From Clitopilus passeckerianus (Eukaryota > Basidiomycota > Agaricomycetes > Agaricales > Entolomataceae), in contig CALYLX010000099.1 in NCBI GenBank assembly GCA_944990035.1, forward strand, positions 124,001 through 188,000: DNA of 64,000 bases. The letters are read 5' to 3'. Below, piece after piece: positions 12,024 through 21,823 of this stretch. The position numbers and the translations under genes were made by a program. Numbering within the stretch: the stretch's first letter is position 1; every line of letters starts with the position of its first letter. A model generated the notes under the pieces. The model searched no databases. It had not been told where the DNA came from and saw nothing but the letters and a program-made list of their open reading frames with translations.

Positions 12024-13105
12024 TCAATAGATTCCACCGTGCATAACGTACGAGTATTTAATCATACGGCTTCTCCACGTCATTGACCATCCACCCTCGG
12101 AGGGCGTTGAGTAGTCGAAATAATACGGGACCAGCATCAGATTCAAACCGAGGTAGAGCAACGCTGTAGAGAAGATAAAACTTAGATTAATCGAGCACCT
12201 AGACAGAATTTGCGCTTACGATGGAGCCACAACCGTTGGATGTAGCGGCGGAATGGCTGGCTGAGGGCTCCTGGTGTCGCTGCCATGATGGCCTTACTCT
12301 GCAATGTGCGGTCTTGAGTTTCCTTATTTGAGGTAACGGGTGATAAATTCACTCACCGAGACAAAGGCGAGATAACCCAGAGCGACTATGGCAATTGGAC
12401 GAATCACAAGTCCAACCGCGGCCAGCAGAGTTAGCACGAGTGCGTTTGGAGCCTCTCCAGGTGACATTGGGATTTCAACAGGCATCCAGTTCGTCAAATC
12501 GGAGATACCGAATGGAATTCTGGATAAAGCGAGGTAAAAGGTAATCGAAACCAGATCTAAGAGGCCATGCTTGGTCAATAGTGTGCCCAACGCATTACTG
12601 TAGAATGACTCTCACTCATTACGAGAATTCCGAGAGGGAGGTAGAGTAGGTCGTATGTATAGTCATCATGGTAGAACCATGGAGCCACCGGCGGATGACT
12701 GGTTTCATACGATTTCAGGAAATACCATCTGTGCGAGCAAAAGGTCAGGGGATAAAATATGGCGGAACGAGGCAAATCCTACATGGCTGAAATCAGAGCA
12801 ATTCCCACCCATTCGATGCCCGTCCAGGTAACGGTTCCGTGATTCCGAAATTCCAGGGCCTTCCCGACACCAGCACCAAAAAGGACAGCGCTCGTACTCA
12901 GACGGAACCCCGTCGGTTTGAGACTGTTTGACTCCAGCGTTTGTGAGCGTTCACTTTGGCCAGACGATCCCAAAGGAGCCTTGGACAAGCCAGAGATATC
13001 GGTGAGTCCAAGGGCTTTCTCGCCATCAGGACTAGGCACGTATTGAGTATTCAAAGATCATTTCAACGAACTAGATTCTGGAAGATTCCCGGCTCACCTT
13101 GTCAT
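12024..13105 (-). CDS. Multipass membrane protein, paralogue 1 of 3
   Basis: Family not recognised. The ATG at 13105 begins a tiny first exon (ATGACAAG, GTGAGC donor) that joins SPDGEKALGLTDISG. Further exons encode the membrane spans STSAVLFGAGVGKALEF and IEWVGIALISA. They are followed by the conserved loop WYFLKSYETSHPPVAPWFYH-DDYTYDLLYLPLGILV, then LDLVSITFYLALSRIPFGI and ALVLTLLAAVGLVIRPIAIV. The C-terminus is basic (FRRYIQRLWLH) and ends at MHGGIY-stop. All junctions keep frame. Two paralogues follow at 14151-15058 and 15154-16388, identified by the PP..(W)F-H-x-DY motif and by intron placement right before it. Probably an integral membrane protein of about 280 residues; transport or sensing roles would be guesses. 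Confidence 0.75.
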
Positions 13106-14150
13106 GTTATTCACTGCAGCCTCAGCCATTCTGGTGTCAAAAAGGTTTTCGGTGATCAGAGTTTCGTGATGGGCTACTTTGTCGATGGTAGAGTTTAAGA
13201 ATCAACAGTGCGCAGTAAAGGAGATGCAACTCCGTGCATCGCCTCAATGTTCACTGCCCTCGATCTCTCTAGCGTTCTGGCCACGTTGTGGCGGAAGAGA
13301 AGCACAAGGCCAGGCATAGCCACCCGATGTCGCAACCGAGTAGGGTACACAGTATATCACATCCATGCTCGTTATCAGCTGCTGCCCACATTGAACAGAG
13401 GATGGCCCCAAACACTTCCTGGTAAGATCCAAGAGCAGCATCGTATCACGTATCCGGATATAGGATGCCAGGGGACGGAGTTGAGGAAGAATAACTTACC
13501 CAGGTTGCAGTACTGTCTGATTGTCGAGAGGCCAGCCGTCCGAAACGTATGTAGTACAAAAGGTCCAGATCTTATGAGGATTTACGGTTATTTTATCTTT
13601 CCCGAGCACAAAGAGCACAGATGTCAGAGCCAAGGAATAGAACGTTTTGGTCAATCTGACGAGGAGTATGTGCGCATGTTTGGACCAGAGGTTGTTGATT
13701 CAGACCTTTCGGCCCTCGGCTCGAACTCCCGCGTCTGCCTACACTACCGTTGTTCCTCCTCTGTGTAAGATAAAGTGCAAATGGCAAACTTGAGACCTGA
13801 GCCCATTATTTCTCAAAGTGCTCCAGTAATGCTACGACCAACAGACCATACCTGAGGCTTGGGAAGGCAGCTAAACCTACACTATCTGAAAAAGCACCAT
13901 TAGCTGAACTCCTGTTGAGGCTTCTCTACCGAGCGGGGTTGATGGTGCCCACAAAGTGTCAAAGGAGTTGAAGGAAGGCTATGCACCACAGGTTGGTCTA
14001 GGGTATATGAGAACCTTCTGGTTTGCTCGGTCTTGTACTACACCGACAACCGAAAATTTCTCTCAGGATGGCACTTGCTTCTAGGTATCTCTTCCTTCAC
14101 TCCCCACTTTCGGTCGATTCTCAACACTTGCAAATCCGGGCCTCAGAGCT
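13106..14150. other. Unexplained intergenic stretch, possibly holding gene remnants
   Basis: On the minus strand, 13590-13690 encodes a hydrophobic run (HILLVRLTKTFYSLALTSVL) near a splice-like junction. More open sequence follows to 13250, but no single start or continuous spliced frame could be built. It may be a decayed fourth membrane-protein copy or an unrelated gene. The plus-strand ORF at 13208-13768 has no protein-like features. Confidence 0.3.
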
Positions 14151-15058
14151 ATGACAAGCTATATCGGTGATCTCGAGACCGGAGATGCTTCAAGAGAACA
14201 GATGATTTCTCACCCATCTGCAGCGTTATCGAGGCCGAGGTTGGCCTCTGCAGCGATCCACCCATCATACATCCCCTCAGTTCTTCACAGCTTGCAAGCC
14301 ATAAGCAGGCTCGAACCCTCGATCATCATGAACTCCTCCAACTTGACCGCCGCAACCCTTGCCGTCACCGACCTCGTATTAACGGAGAAACTAGACCAAC
14401 CACTGCTCCTTATCAAAGTCAACGGCTATCTTCTCCTGACGAGCGCCGTCACACTCACCTTTGCTGGAGTAAAAGTAGCGGCTTCCTTGATTCAAGGCGG
14501 CTCAGTTGCCATTACTTGGTTAGACTTCTCATTCGGTGGAGTTGTCGCAGTTGCGTACGTCCCTCGCATGGCTTGTGAATTACTAGATTTGCCTGACTTA
14601 TATCGAACGCAGCTTGTTATGGCTCGGCCAATACAAGGACGTTGACCCTCCCGTGCTAAAATGGCTGTTCCACGTCGACTATGCTGTGGATGTCATACTA
14701 TTTGGGTTGATTGTTGGTGGGTCGTTTGGGTATGGTCTTATTCGGGTAAACCAAGACTGATGCCCTTATCACAGGCATCATGACTCTATATCTCACATTG
14801 GGCGTCTGGATACTGACTGGGCTCATCGACTACTCTGGTACGGCGCGGTACTGGAGCATCCTTGCAATGGCGTATGCGGTGTTTATTGGGCTGCTGTGTC
14901 CGCCTTTTCTTCTACTTCTGTGGAAAGAGTTCAGGCCCGCATTCTGGCTTAAAGAGCGGCTTGTGTCGAAAGCGAAAAGTCCTTTAATATGTGCTATACT
15001 TGCTTTTGTACTGTCTGTTGCAGTACTGATCGTAGAACTTTCCTCGCCTAAGCTGTAA
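14151..15058 (+). CDS. Multipass membrane protein, paralogue 2 of 3
   Basis: Three exons on the strand opposite to its two paralogues: about 14151-14555, 14612-14711 and 14777-15058, with GTACGT and GTCGTT donors. The start ATGACAAG at 14151 matches the tiny first exon of paralogue 1, so it is preferred; a downstream ATG at 14328 (MNSSNLTAATL) is possible. Hydrophobic spans include YLLLTSAVTLTFAGVKVAAS, FGGVVAVALLWLG, AVDVILFGLIVGG, LYLTLGVWILTGLI, FIGLLCPPFLLLL and ICAILAFVLSVAVLIVEL. The family loop reads VDPPVLKWLFHVDYAVDV. Intact, about 260 residues. Function unknown. Confidence 0.75.
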
Positions 15059-15153
15059 CAATGTGTCCTACCCACACCCCAACTGATAATTTAGAGGTTT
15101 GCTATTTTGCGTGGCGCTCGAGAGACTCAATTTGGGCTTTGGCGCGACCTATC

Positions 15154-16388
15154 TCAGGCTCTTGAAGCATAAACGGACGAGCAACTCATACGACAACGAA
15201 TAACCTCATAACCACGCGCACAGAACCGATCCATCCTTTCCTTCAATCTGGTCGCCGAGGCATTACAAGCTATCTTCCATTCAGATCGTGTACGATACAT
15301 AAACACAATAGATGCGAATACCAGCATCACCCCCAAAAACCCAACCTATCGCCCAGGATGAACAACATCACAAACGTTCCCCAAGCACTCGTCCACCCAA
15401 CGATGATCATGGTAGAGGTGTACAGCCAACCTGTGCCTCAGCTTGATCAGTCTCGGATGTTTGCCCACAGAGAGATAGAATGGGCTCACTGTGCGAGTTA
15501 TATCTATTGTTGAACCGTTCGTAGAAGTGATCGAAATTTCGGGCTAGGAAAGCAGATATGATAATTCGGGTTCGACGAGGGAGGAGGGTGATGGAACGGT
15601 TCAACTGGAACATATCTGGGGTTAGCATGGAAATTGCGTTCGGGTTCAGGCTGAGGTATGCTCACCAGATATTTTAGAGCAATAATCGACCCGAACCACG
15701 CAGCAGAGACGATGCAGGCGGTAAGAGACGAAATGAAGGTTATCCATGGCACGAAGACGAGGAGAGGCAAGACACCCGGGCCGGGTTTGTATGTCGCCAA
15801 GTTCATGAATACATGAAGGGGAAACAATACAGGGAAGCCATAATCATGAAAACGAAGCCGAGCAGTGCTGCGATGAATAATGAAGTCAGGGAGGGTTCAG
15901 ATTACTGGCAGGACGGGAAGCGACTTACAGCTGATGATGATTCCCAGAGGCAGGTAGAAGAGGTCGGGCGAGTAGTCTTCGTGGAAGAACCAAGATGCAA
16001 TAGGAGGATTTACGGATTCGTAGAAGCCCAGATAGTACCATCTGTATACATATGTGCAACTTTGGTCAGATTCCCGAAACAAAATACAATTAACAGAAAG
16101 GCTTTACGCGACCGCAATCAATGCGCCTCCTACCCACTCCGTCCATGTCACAGCAACTGAGTTCCCAGCTAGCGATTCCAGTGCCTTCGTAGTCCCGAAT
16201 GTTAGGATAATAGTGATGGTGGAGAGTCGGTACAGCGTGAGCTTGACGAGTATTGGCCCCTGGGTTGTTTCAGGCTGTAGGAGGAGTGGTTCCGAGTCGG
16301 TAGTATCCCCTAGTGCTGAATGCGCCTCGATATCCAGGTATTGGCGGGCATAATTGGGGTGGGGTGCTGCTGTTGTTCTCGAGTTCAC
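15154..16388 (-). CDS. Multipass membrane protein, paralogue 3 of 3 (start uncertain)
   Basis: The N-terminal exon reads NSRTTAAPHPNYARQYL..., then the spans LYRLSTITIILTFGTTKALE and WTEWVGGALIAVA. After an intron it continues AWYYLGFYESVNPPIASWFF-HEDYSPDLFYLPLGIII. Next is ARLRFHDYGFPVLFPLHVFM with LPLLVFVPWITFISSLTACI, then FQLNRSITLLPRRTRIII. The last exon has the span LGVMLVFASIVFMYRTR and ends at 15154. No in-frame ATG opens the first exon. At 16388 the codon is GTG where paralogue 2 has ATG before NS, so the true start is either lost or in an unseen upstream exon. The splice site near 15340-15425 is also tentative. Function unknown. Confidence 0.6.
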
Positions 16389-17983
16389 AGTTTCATGCTT
16401 GACCGCTGCACCGGAGTTTCTGCACTGATGGCTGGATTCTGGAAGTTAGAGAATCGTCACGGTTGTGCTGGATGGAATATTGAGCGTACCCTTCCGAATT
16501 TAGTTGCCGATCCTCCATGAGGAGCCTCTCAGGCAGAATTCAGTCTTTCCACTTGGGTGCTTCCTGAGAAGCTGAGAATAGTGGGCAGCTCAGGATAGGC
16601 GCTGTTGTGGTAGGAAGTGAACTAAATGGTCAAGGCACAAGGTTCAGGTCCCCAGCCAGTCATTGCAAGGCGATGCAGAAATGTTGCACAGGTGGTACAG
16701 CTCCAAGGATATCCTCTGCACTAGAGGAAGAGCTGGTATTTTCATCGCGTGCATGACAAAAGATAGAAAGGCGAACGTTTAGAGAAGCTGAAGTGCAAAT
16801 GGTATGGGAAAGGTCATGGCAAAAGATAGCAAAAGATTGTCGGTACGTCGGATCTCGGATTTTACTACTACGCGTGAGAAGGATCGGGCCGGCCAACCCA
16901 TTACTACGCTCAAGCAAACCAACCTCTATCTTCCACAGATTCTACCAACATAGCATACTTTATCTCTTTCTCGAGTGCTTTTTACCGTGGAAAAGGGCAG
17001 TCGCCTTTGAAACTCTCCTTGACGCGTTTGAACGAGACGCGACTGTAAATCATGTGATCGCGTCCGAGGCACTCGTGACTGAATCAGGATTTGGATCCCG
17101 CTGTGGTGCTTCATCAAGTTTTCCGTTTGTACCACAACCTTCTCCATTTACTGGGGCTTCAAGCTTCAATGTCAAACTCTTGGGAAACGAATCCTCCTGC
17201 AGCAACAGCATAAAAGGTATGCGTGTTGGATGGCAGAGAGGAACGGCTCTGACTCTCTGGTCGTTTGCAGATGGTCTTCAGTTGCACGGAATCAATCGCT
17301 CGTTCAGAAGTTGGTCGGCCCTGCCGGGGATTGCTTTGGAAAGCGATGTCGACTCGTTCCCCGGGGCAACATAACAAGCTTTCCGAATTACTTGACATGA
17401 ACCCAGCCCAACCGATTCTGCCACAAACAAGAACTTGACCACAAGCGAACCAAGCCTCTGAACTGGATCGGCCGTTTCCCTGTCAAAACGTCGTTCTTTC
17501 AAACGAGCAGCATTTATGACCCAAGCCCGCTCGAGATGACTATGCACTGGATCCCGGGAGCTCTTGATTATGGACGACGACTTTGGAGTTTCTGCTGGCT
17601 GGGCAAAACCGGCCGTATCCCCAGGCAAGCGAACCAACAGGATCACGTAGATTACGTTTACTGACCTCTGTTCCTCCTTACAGGAGCTTAAGCTCATGCT
17701 TAGCGTTTTTACAATGAAGTCGTGTCCTCTGACACTAGAAATACCTTTCAACCACAACCACCATCGATCATGCTGCCGCCAGCATATCCAGTGACCCTCG
17801 AAATCGTCGTTCTCGTCTCTTGCACTATGCCACGACTGAGTCCTCTATGCCTCGTCAACGCACATCCTGCCAAGTTTCTGGCCCACAGGATTTCAATCTC
17901 GACCAACACTCCCCAGAATGGACTGCCAGATATGAGGCTTACATACCCCTCATCAGTCCATCTCGAAATCCCTCCTTCTGGCC
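16389..17983. other. Intergenic; upstream region of the first helical-repeat gene
   Basis: From about 16970 onward the sequence resembles 25740-26690, upstream of the second copy, including the 29-bp element and the CATTTACTGGGGCT and TTTGCAGATG blocks. The part before 16970 shows no gene; short ORFs there have no recognisable protein features. Confidence 0.5.
17051..17079 (+). promoter_or_regulatory. E-box/GTGAC element, copy 4
   Basis: CATGTGATCGCGTCCGAGGC followed by ACTCGTGAC, with GAGACGCGACT about 15 bp upstream. It lies 1 kb upstream of the ATG at 18076. The matching position upstream of the second copy carries the same element, so it has been retained in both. Confidence 0.5.
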
Positions 17984-17990
17984 TATAAAA
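17984..17990 (+). promoter_or_regulatory. TATA box of helical-repeat gene, copy I
   Basis: TATAAAA within GGCCTATAAAAA, 92 bp before the ATG at 18076. The paralogue at 26787 has the same box 92 bp before its ATG. The diverged relative at 35861 has CATAAAAACCTGG at a similar distance. Confidence 0.7.
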
Positions 17991-18075
17991 ACGTCTCTCT
18001 TCGACCCCTCTTTCTCTCGGAGAACTCGCGCACCATCCACCACCTTGAAGCAGAAACATCCTCAAGACTATCGAA

Positions 18076-21000
18076 ATGTTTTCCGGTATCAGCTTCAACG
18101 TTGACCTCAATGCTGCTGCAAGACTCTTCAGCCTTCGTCAGGCCATCGATAGGGTTCTCCTCTGGGTAGCAAGGTTCATGTACTACACCCAGTACGCATT
18201 GGCCATCGACGCTGGGGGCTATGGTTATGAAGAACGCCCTACCCTTCCTCCTACAATGATCGCCCTCGAGCATCCCTTCGTCAAGTACAGGGACGCCTTG
18301 AAGGTATTCGAGCCCGACAGTCTCCTCCTCGTTAGACCCTCTCCCACCGCCAGCCACCACGACGCCCTGGTCCCAACCTGGCTCCAAATCATCACGAATG
18401 AATGCCACTCTCCTCCATTCATCGCTGGTGTCCTCGTCTGCGCTGCTTCGCTTCTCTCCCTCACACTCGTTACATTCACATTCATTTTCGTTACTCAACG
18501 TCGTCGACCTCGACAAGCCTCCGCTGAAGTACAGGACACGGAGGAGGTCACCCGTACCGAGCCACCTATCCTCACCAAGAAGTACCACGACGACAGCAAC
18601 AGCGGCATTTTCTCTCCATTCTTCTGGCGCAGACGTACCCCTATCCCCTCCAAGTCGTCAGCCCCCGGTCCTTTTACTAACGCACCCCTATATGGATCTG
18701 GAGGAGACACCACGGTATATGGAGAACACCCACTGGATTTCGCACTTGGGATCTCGGTCTCGCCGTTCCGCCTCCCACCTGGAGTTGGAGTTGGGAATGG
18801 GACGCCTGTTGTTGTGAATCGGGTTAGGGTTGGGGGGTATGGTGATGATCCGTTTGGTGGTGGTGGGGAGGACGAAGGTGCACCTGATGCGAGGGAGTTG
18901 GAAGAAGCTGTTCTGGAAGATGCTTCAGTTGTAGAGGAGGAAGTTGGAAAGGATGAAGAGGTTGTGGTTGTTGAGGATGACGAGGATGTTGAAGAGAAGC
19001 AAGACGAGTCGGAAATAGTCCAGGAGGCATGCCCTAACCCAAAGGTTCGTATTCCTAGTTTCTTGCATTCGGTTAATCTCGATGTTGACAACCTTTCTAG
19101 GCTCATTTGCTCGTCAAGCAAGGGTCCACCGCTGGACCTGGCCTTCCCTGCCCCACCTGCTGCCGTTCATGCGATTGTGAGAAGGATACACCCAAGAACT
19201 ATGAAGATTCCCCCAACACCAATGACGAGGTTCCTGTCGTCGAGGCCAGCGCAGCGCAGCGTATGGTGGAGGAATATTTGGAGATCATTATCGTCGACGA
19301 AGAGAACAAGGAAGAGGTCCCCACTGTCGCCGTTCCAGTTCCAAGCGCTACCGAGAAGGCAACCAGTGAATCGGTAGAGGTTGAGGAGGCCACCCATCCC
19401 GAAGTGGAAGTTAAGGAAGTCGTTGTTGAGGAAGCTGTCGTCGAGGAAGATGTTATTGTTGAGGAGGAAGTTGTCGTCGAGGAAAAGGCTGATGTTGAAG
19501 AAGAAGCTGTCACTGAGGACGATGTTGTTGTCGAGGAGAAGATTGTTATCGAAGAAGACGTGCAAGATGCGGACCCCACCCCTTCGGTCCCCAAGGCTAT
19601 TCAAGTTCCAGCCAAGGCCATGCTAGCTCCCACCCCGCCCAGAGAGCTGACTTCATCACCAGCACCAGAAACTCCCTCTCCTCATCTCCAAGTCGAATCC
19701 AACGTCCATCTCGTCACCCCCGTCGTCTGTGGCAATAAACCCGCCACATTTACTCCAGAACCTGCTCAGCAGATGCCTGGAGGGGACGACGACGTCAGCT
19801 TTGAGCTGTCCTTTGACGAGATGAACTACTACGCTCCTCTTATGGACGAAGTGTTGGATTTACCCGAGGAGGACTATGAGGACGAACCTGCTGAGGATGC
19901 ACACAATGCTGAGGCTGATGAGACCTTCGAGCTTCCCTATGACCAGATGGCACAATACCCTTCCATCATGGACGAAGTTATGGATATGCCTGAGGAAGAC
20001 TACGAGGAGCCTGTTGTAGAAGAGAAGGAGTGGCAGCCCAACGAAGAAGAGAGGAAGATCATCCATTCTCTCGCTCCTTGGAAGGAACAACTTGCTGCTG
20101 AATTCAACGCACGACACCCAGATGGCACGATGCAGGACTTTATGTTGTTTTCGGGGGCGAAGGCTATGGCGATGAGGAAGAAGGAGAAGGACGCTGATGC
20201 GGAGATCTTCGAGATGTTCTTGCCGTGGATGTACGAGATTGTGGCGGAGTTCGACAAGGAATATCCGGGAGGCGAGGAGGAGGAATTCAAGAAGTATCTG
20301 AGGGAAGAGGTGATGATGGCGAGGGGATATGTTTTCGCGAAGCTGGTGGAGCCGTATCTGGAGGCAAATGAGGATGCGACGGTTGATGATGTGCAGGCGT
20401 TCATTGCCGAGTGCGCCAGGAAGCAGCTGGAGGAGTACAGGAGGGTCGAGGACAGGTCGGGAGCCGAGGAAACTCAAAACATCCACGACACTGCCGAGGG
20501 CACCGTAGAGCAAGAAGATGTTCCCCAAGCTCAACAGGACGAGTCCATAGTGCCGGCAATCGAGGTGACGGAGGATATCAGCCAAGATCATATTGCGACT
20601 GCAACGTCTAGTCCTCTCTCGGACATCTCCAACTCCAACGTGCTCAAGGAGGTTCCGAACTCTCATCCCCCTCACGTTCTTCTCCACCCGCCGAGAGTCA
20701 AGCATATCAAGCGACGCGAGAAACGTGCAAAGGTTGTTATGGGATCATGCACCCTCATCGCCGCCGACCATGAAGCACCTTCCTTGATTGGCACCCGACT
20801 TTCCTGGGAGGTCATGCAAGATACTGGCACGGCTGTCGCTGCAGCTGAGGCCGCCACTGGCACCCCTATTCTTACGGACGAAGACCGCAGGCTCCTTTAC
20901 TTCCATCCTCGCTATCAACACCTCTCCCGTGATTTCGTTCAAGAACATCCAACCCCTTCCAGCGCTGACTTCGCCAGCTACCTCCGATCCACTGTATCCG

Positions 21001-21386
21001 AGCTCAAGGCAAAGCAGGAGGGGGAAGATCAACGGATTGTGGAAATGCTCGCACCCCAGAAGGGCGAGCTCATCCGCCGGTTCATTGTCGAGCAGCCGGG
21101 TGGTGGCGAGGCGGAGTTTATGGCATTCCTTCGGGAACATGTTGCAGCGATGAAGAGGGCTGCATTCGTAGAGATGGTAACGCCGTTTTTGGAGGCTCAT
21201 CTGGATGCTACTCCCGAGGAATATGCAACTTTCATCGACTATCAAGCAGAGCGGGAGAGGGAAGAGAACGAGAGGCTGAAGAATGGTCGGATTGTGCGGC
21301 TCTATGATCGATTTTTGGCGGAACATCCAGATAGCGGGGATGATGACTTTTTGGACTATATTGACGGACATCCCGACTTTATTTAG
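18076..21386 (+). CDS. Membrane-anchored acidic helical-repeat protein, copy I
   Basis: Family not recognised. Two exons (18076-19044, 19101-21386) with a 56-nt intron encode 1,084 residues. The N-terminus (MFSGISFNVDLNAAARLF) is followed at about 115-139 by one membrane span (FIAGVLVCAASLLSLTLVTF). Basic QRRRPRQ follows, suggesting the rest faces the cytosol. Residues 340-349 form a cysteine cluster, CPTCCRSCDC. About 417-480 is a Val-Glu low-complexity run. Two acidic repeats (FELSFDEMNYY..MDEVLDLPEEDYE and FELPYDQMAQY..MDEVMDMPEEDYE) start near 556 and 598. The C-terminal third has about seven degenerate 35-48-residue helical repeats, such as PWKEQLAAEFNARHPDG and FDKEYPGGEEEEFKKYL. It is a duplicate of the gene at 26787. 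Function unknown; a cytosolic scaffold at a membrane is only a guess. Confidence 0.85.
19381..19572 (+). repeat. Val-Glu low-complexity coding repeat
   Basis: Imperfect tandem GTTGTTGAGGAAGAN units encode a run of VVEE/VIEE/VVVEEK. The paralogue at 28085-28260 has a shorter version, so the tract varies in length between copies, as expected of slippage. On the reverse strand it creates long serine/threonine-rich spurious ORFs. Confidence 0.7.
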
Positions 21387-21489
21387 TTCTTTTTACGCTA
21401 CATACTTTCCTAATTTACATATTTTGTCCCGTAGCTACGTATAATCTTACGATATTTCCCTAATAATTACTTGCCTGATGGAAACCACT

Positions 21490-21620
21490 TGAGTCGCTCT
21501 GATTTCGTCCTTTCTCATCTCTGCCTGTAGACGCTATAGGTCGATGCGGCCCAAGAGCTCACGCCCGACCACCGTGACGGTTCGCCTCCTCAACAGTTAA
21601 GACGCATTCTCGATGTCTCG
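21490..21620 (-). pseudogene. Remnant of an F-box gene 5' region
   Basis: GAGTCGCTCTGATTTCGTCC, a TCTCTGCCTGTAGACGC stretch and GATGCGGCCCAAGAGCTCAC match 31551-31625, the N-terminal coding part (LLGRINLKRIDAERKEDEIRA) of the intact F-box gene at 30162-31805. Nothing else of that gene is recognisable here. It marks the right edge of the duplicated block. Confidence 0.7.
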
Positions 21621-21823
21621 AAACGTGCTGACGATGTCCATTGTCACGGACTTGCCGACTAGGTATCCCATCGCTATGAGTTACTGAGGGATGAAATCAA
21701 GAGTGCCTTTTCCGATTGTCAAGCCTCACATCTCTCAATTGGTCGACAACAAGAAAAGAAAGTACAATTGTCCGCCAGATATACATACATTAAGCAAGAA
21801 AGAACACATCGCTATGAATGTAA

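Larger units (their letters stand above)
16900..21625. repeat. Segmental duplication unit I (repeat gene plus flanks)
   Basis: Direct repeat of about 25700-31650. It shares about 1 kb of upstream sequence, both exons, the 56-nt intron, the 3' flank (TTAGTTCTTTTTACGC, GTAGCTACGTATAATC) and a stub of F-box gene sequence. The second unit keeps the whole F-box gene; here only about 110 bp remains. Boundaries were judged by eye. Confidence 0.7.

Noticed and set aside
18495..19121. Long antisense ORFs opposite the repeat gene (208-281 codons at 18495-19121, 19860-20705, 20745-21371)
   Set aside because: They lie on the reverse strand of strongly coded, low-complexity exons, give Ser/Thr- or Leu-rich translations, have no domains, and their equivalents in copy II are shifted and broken.
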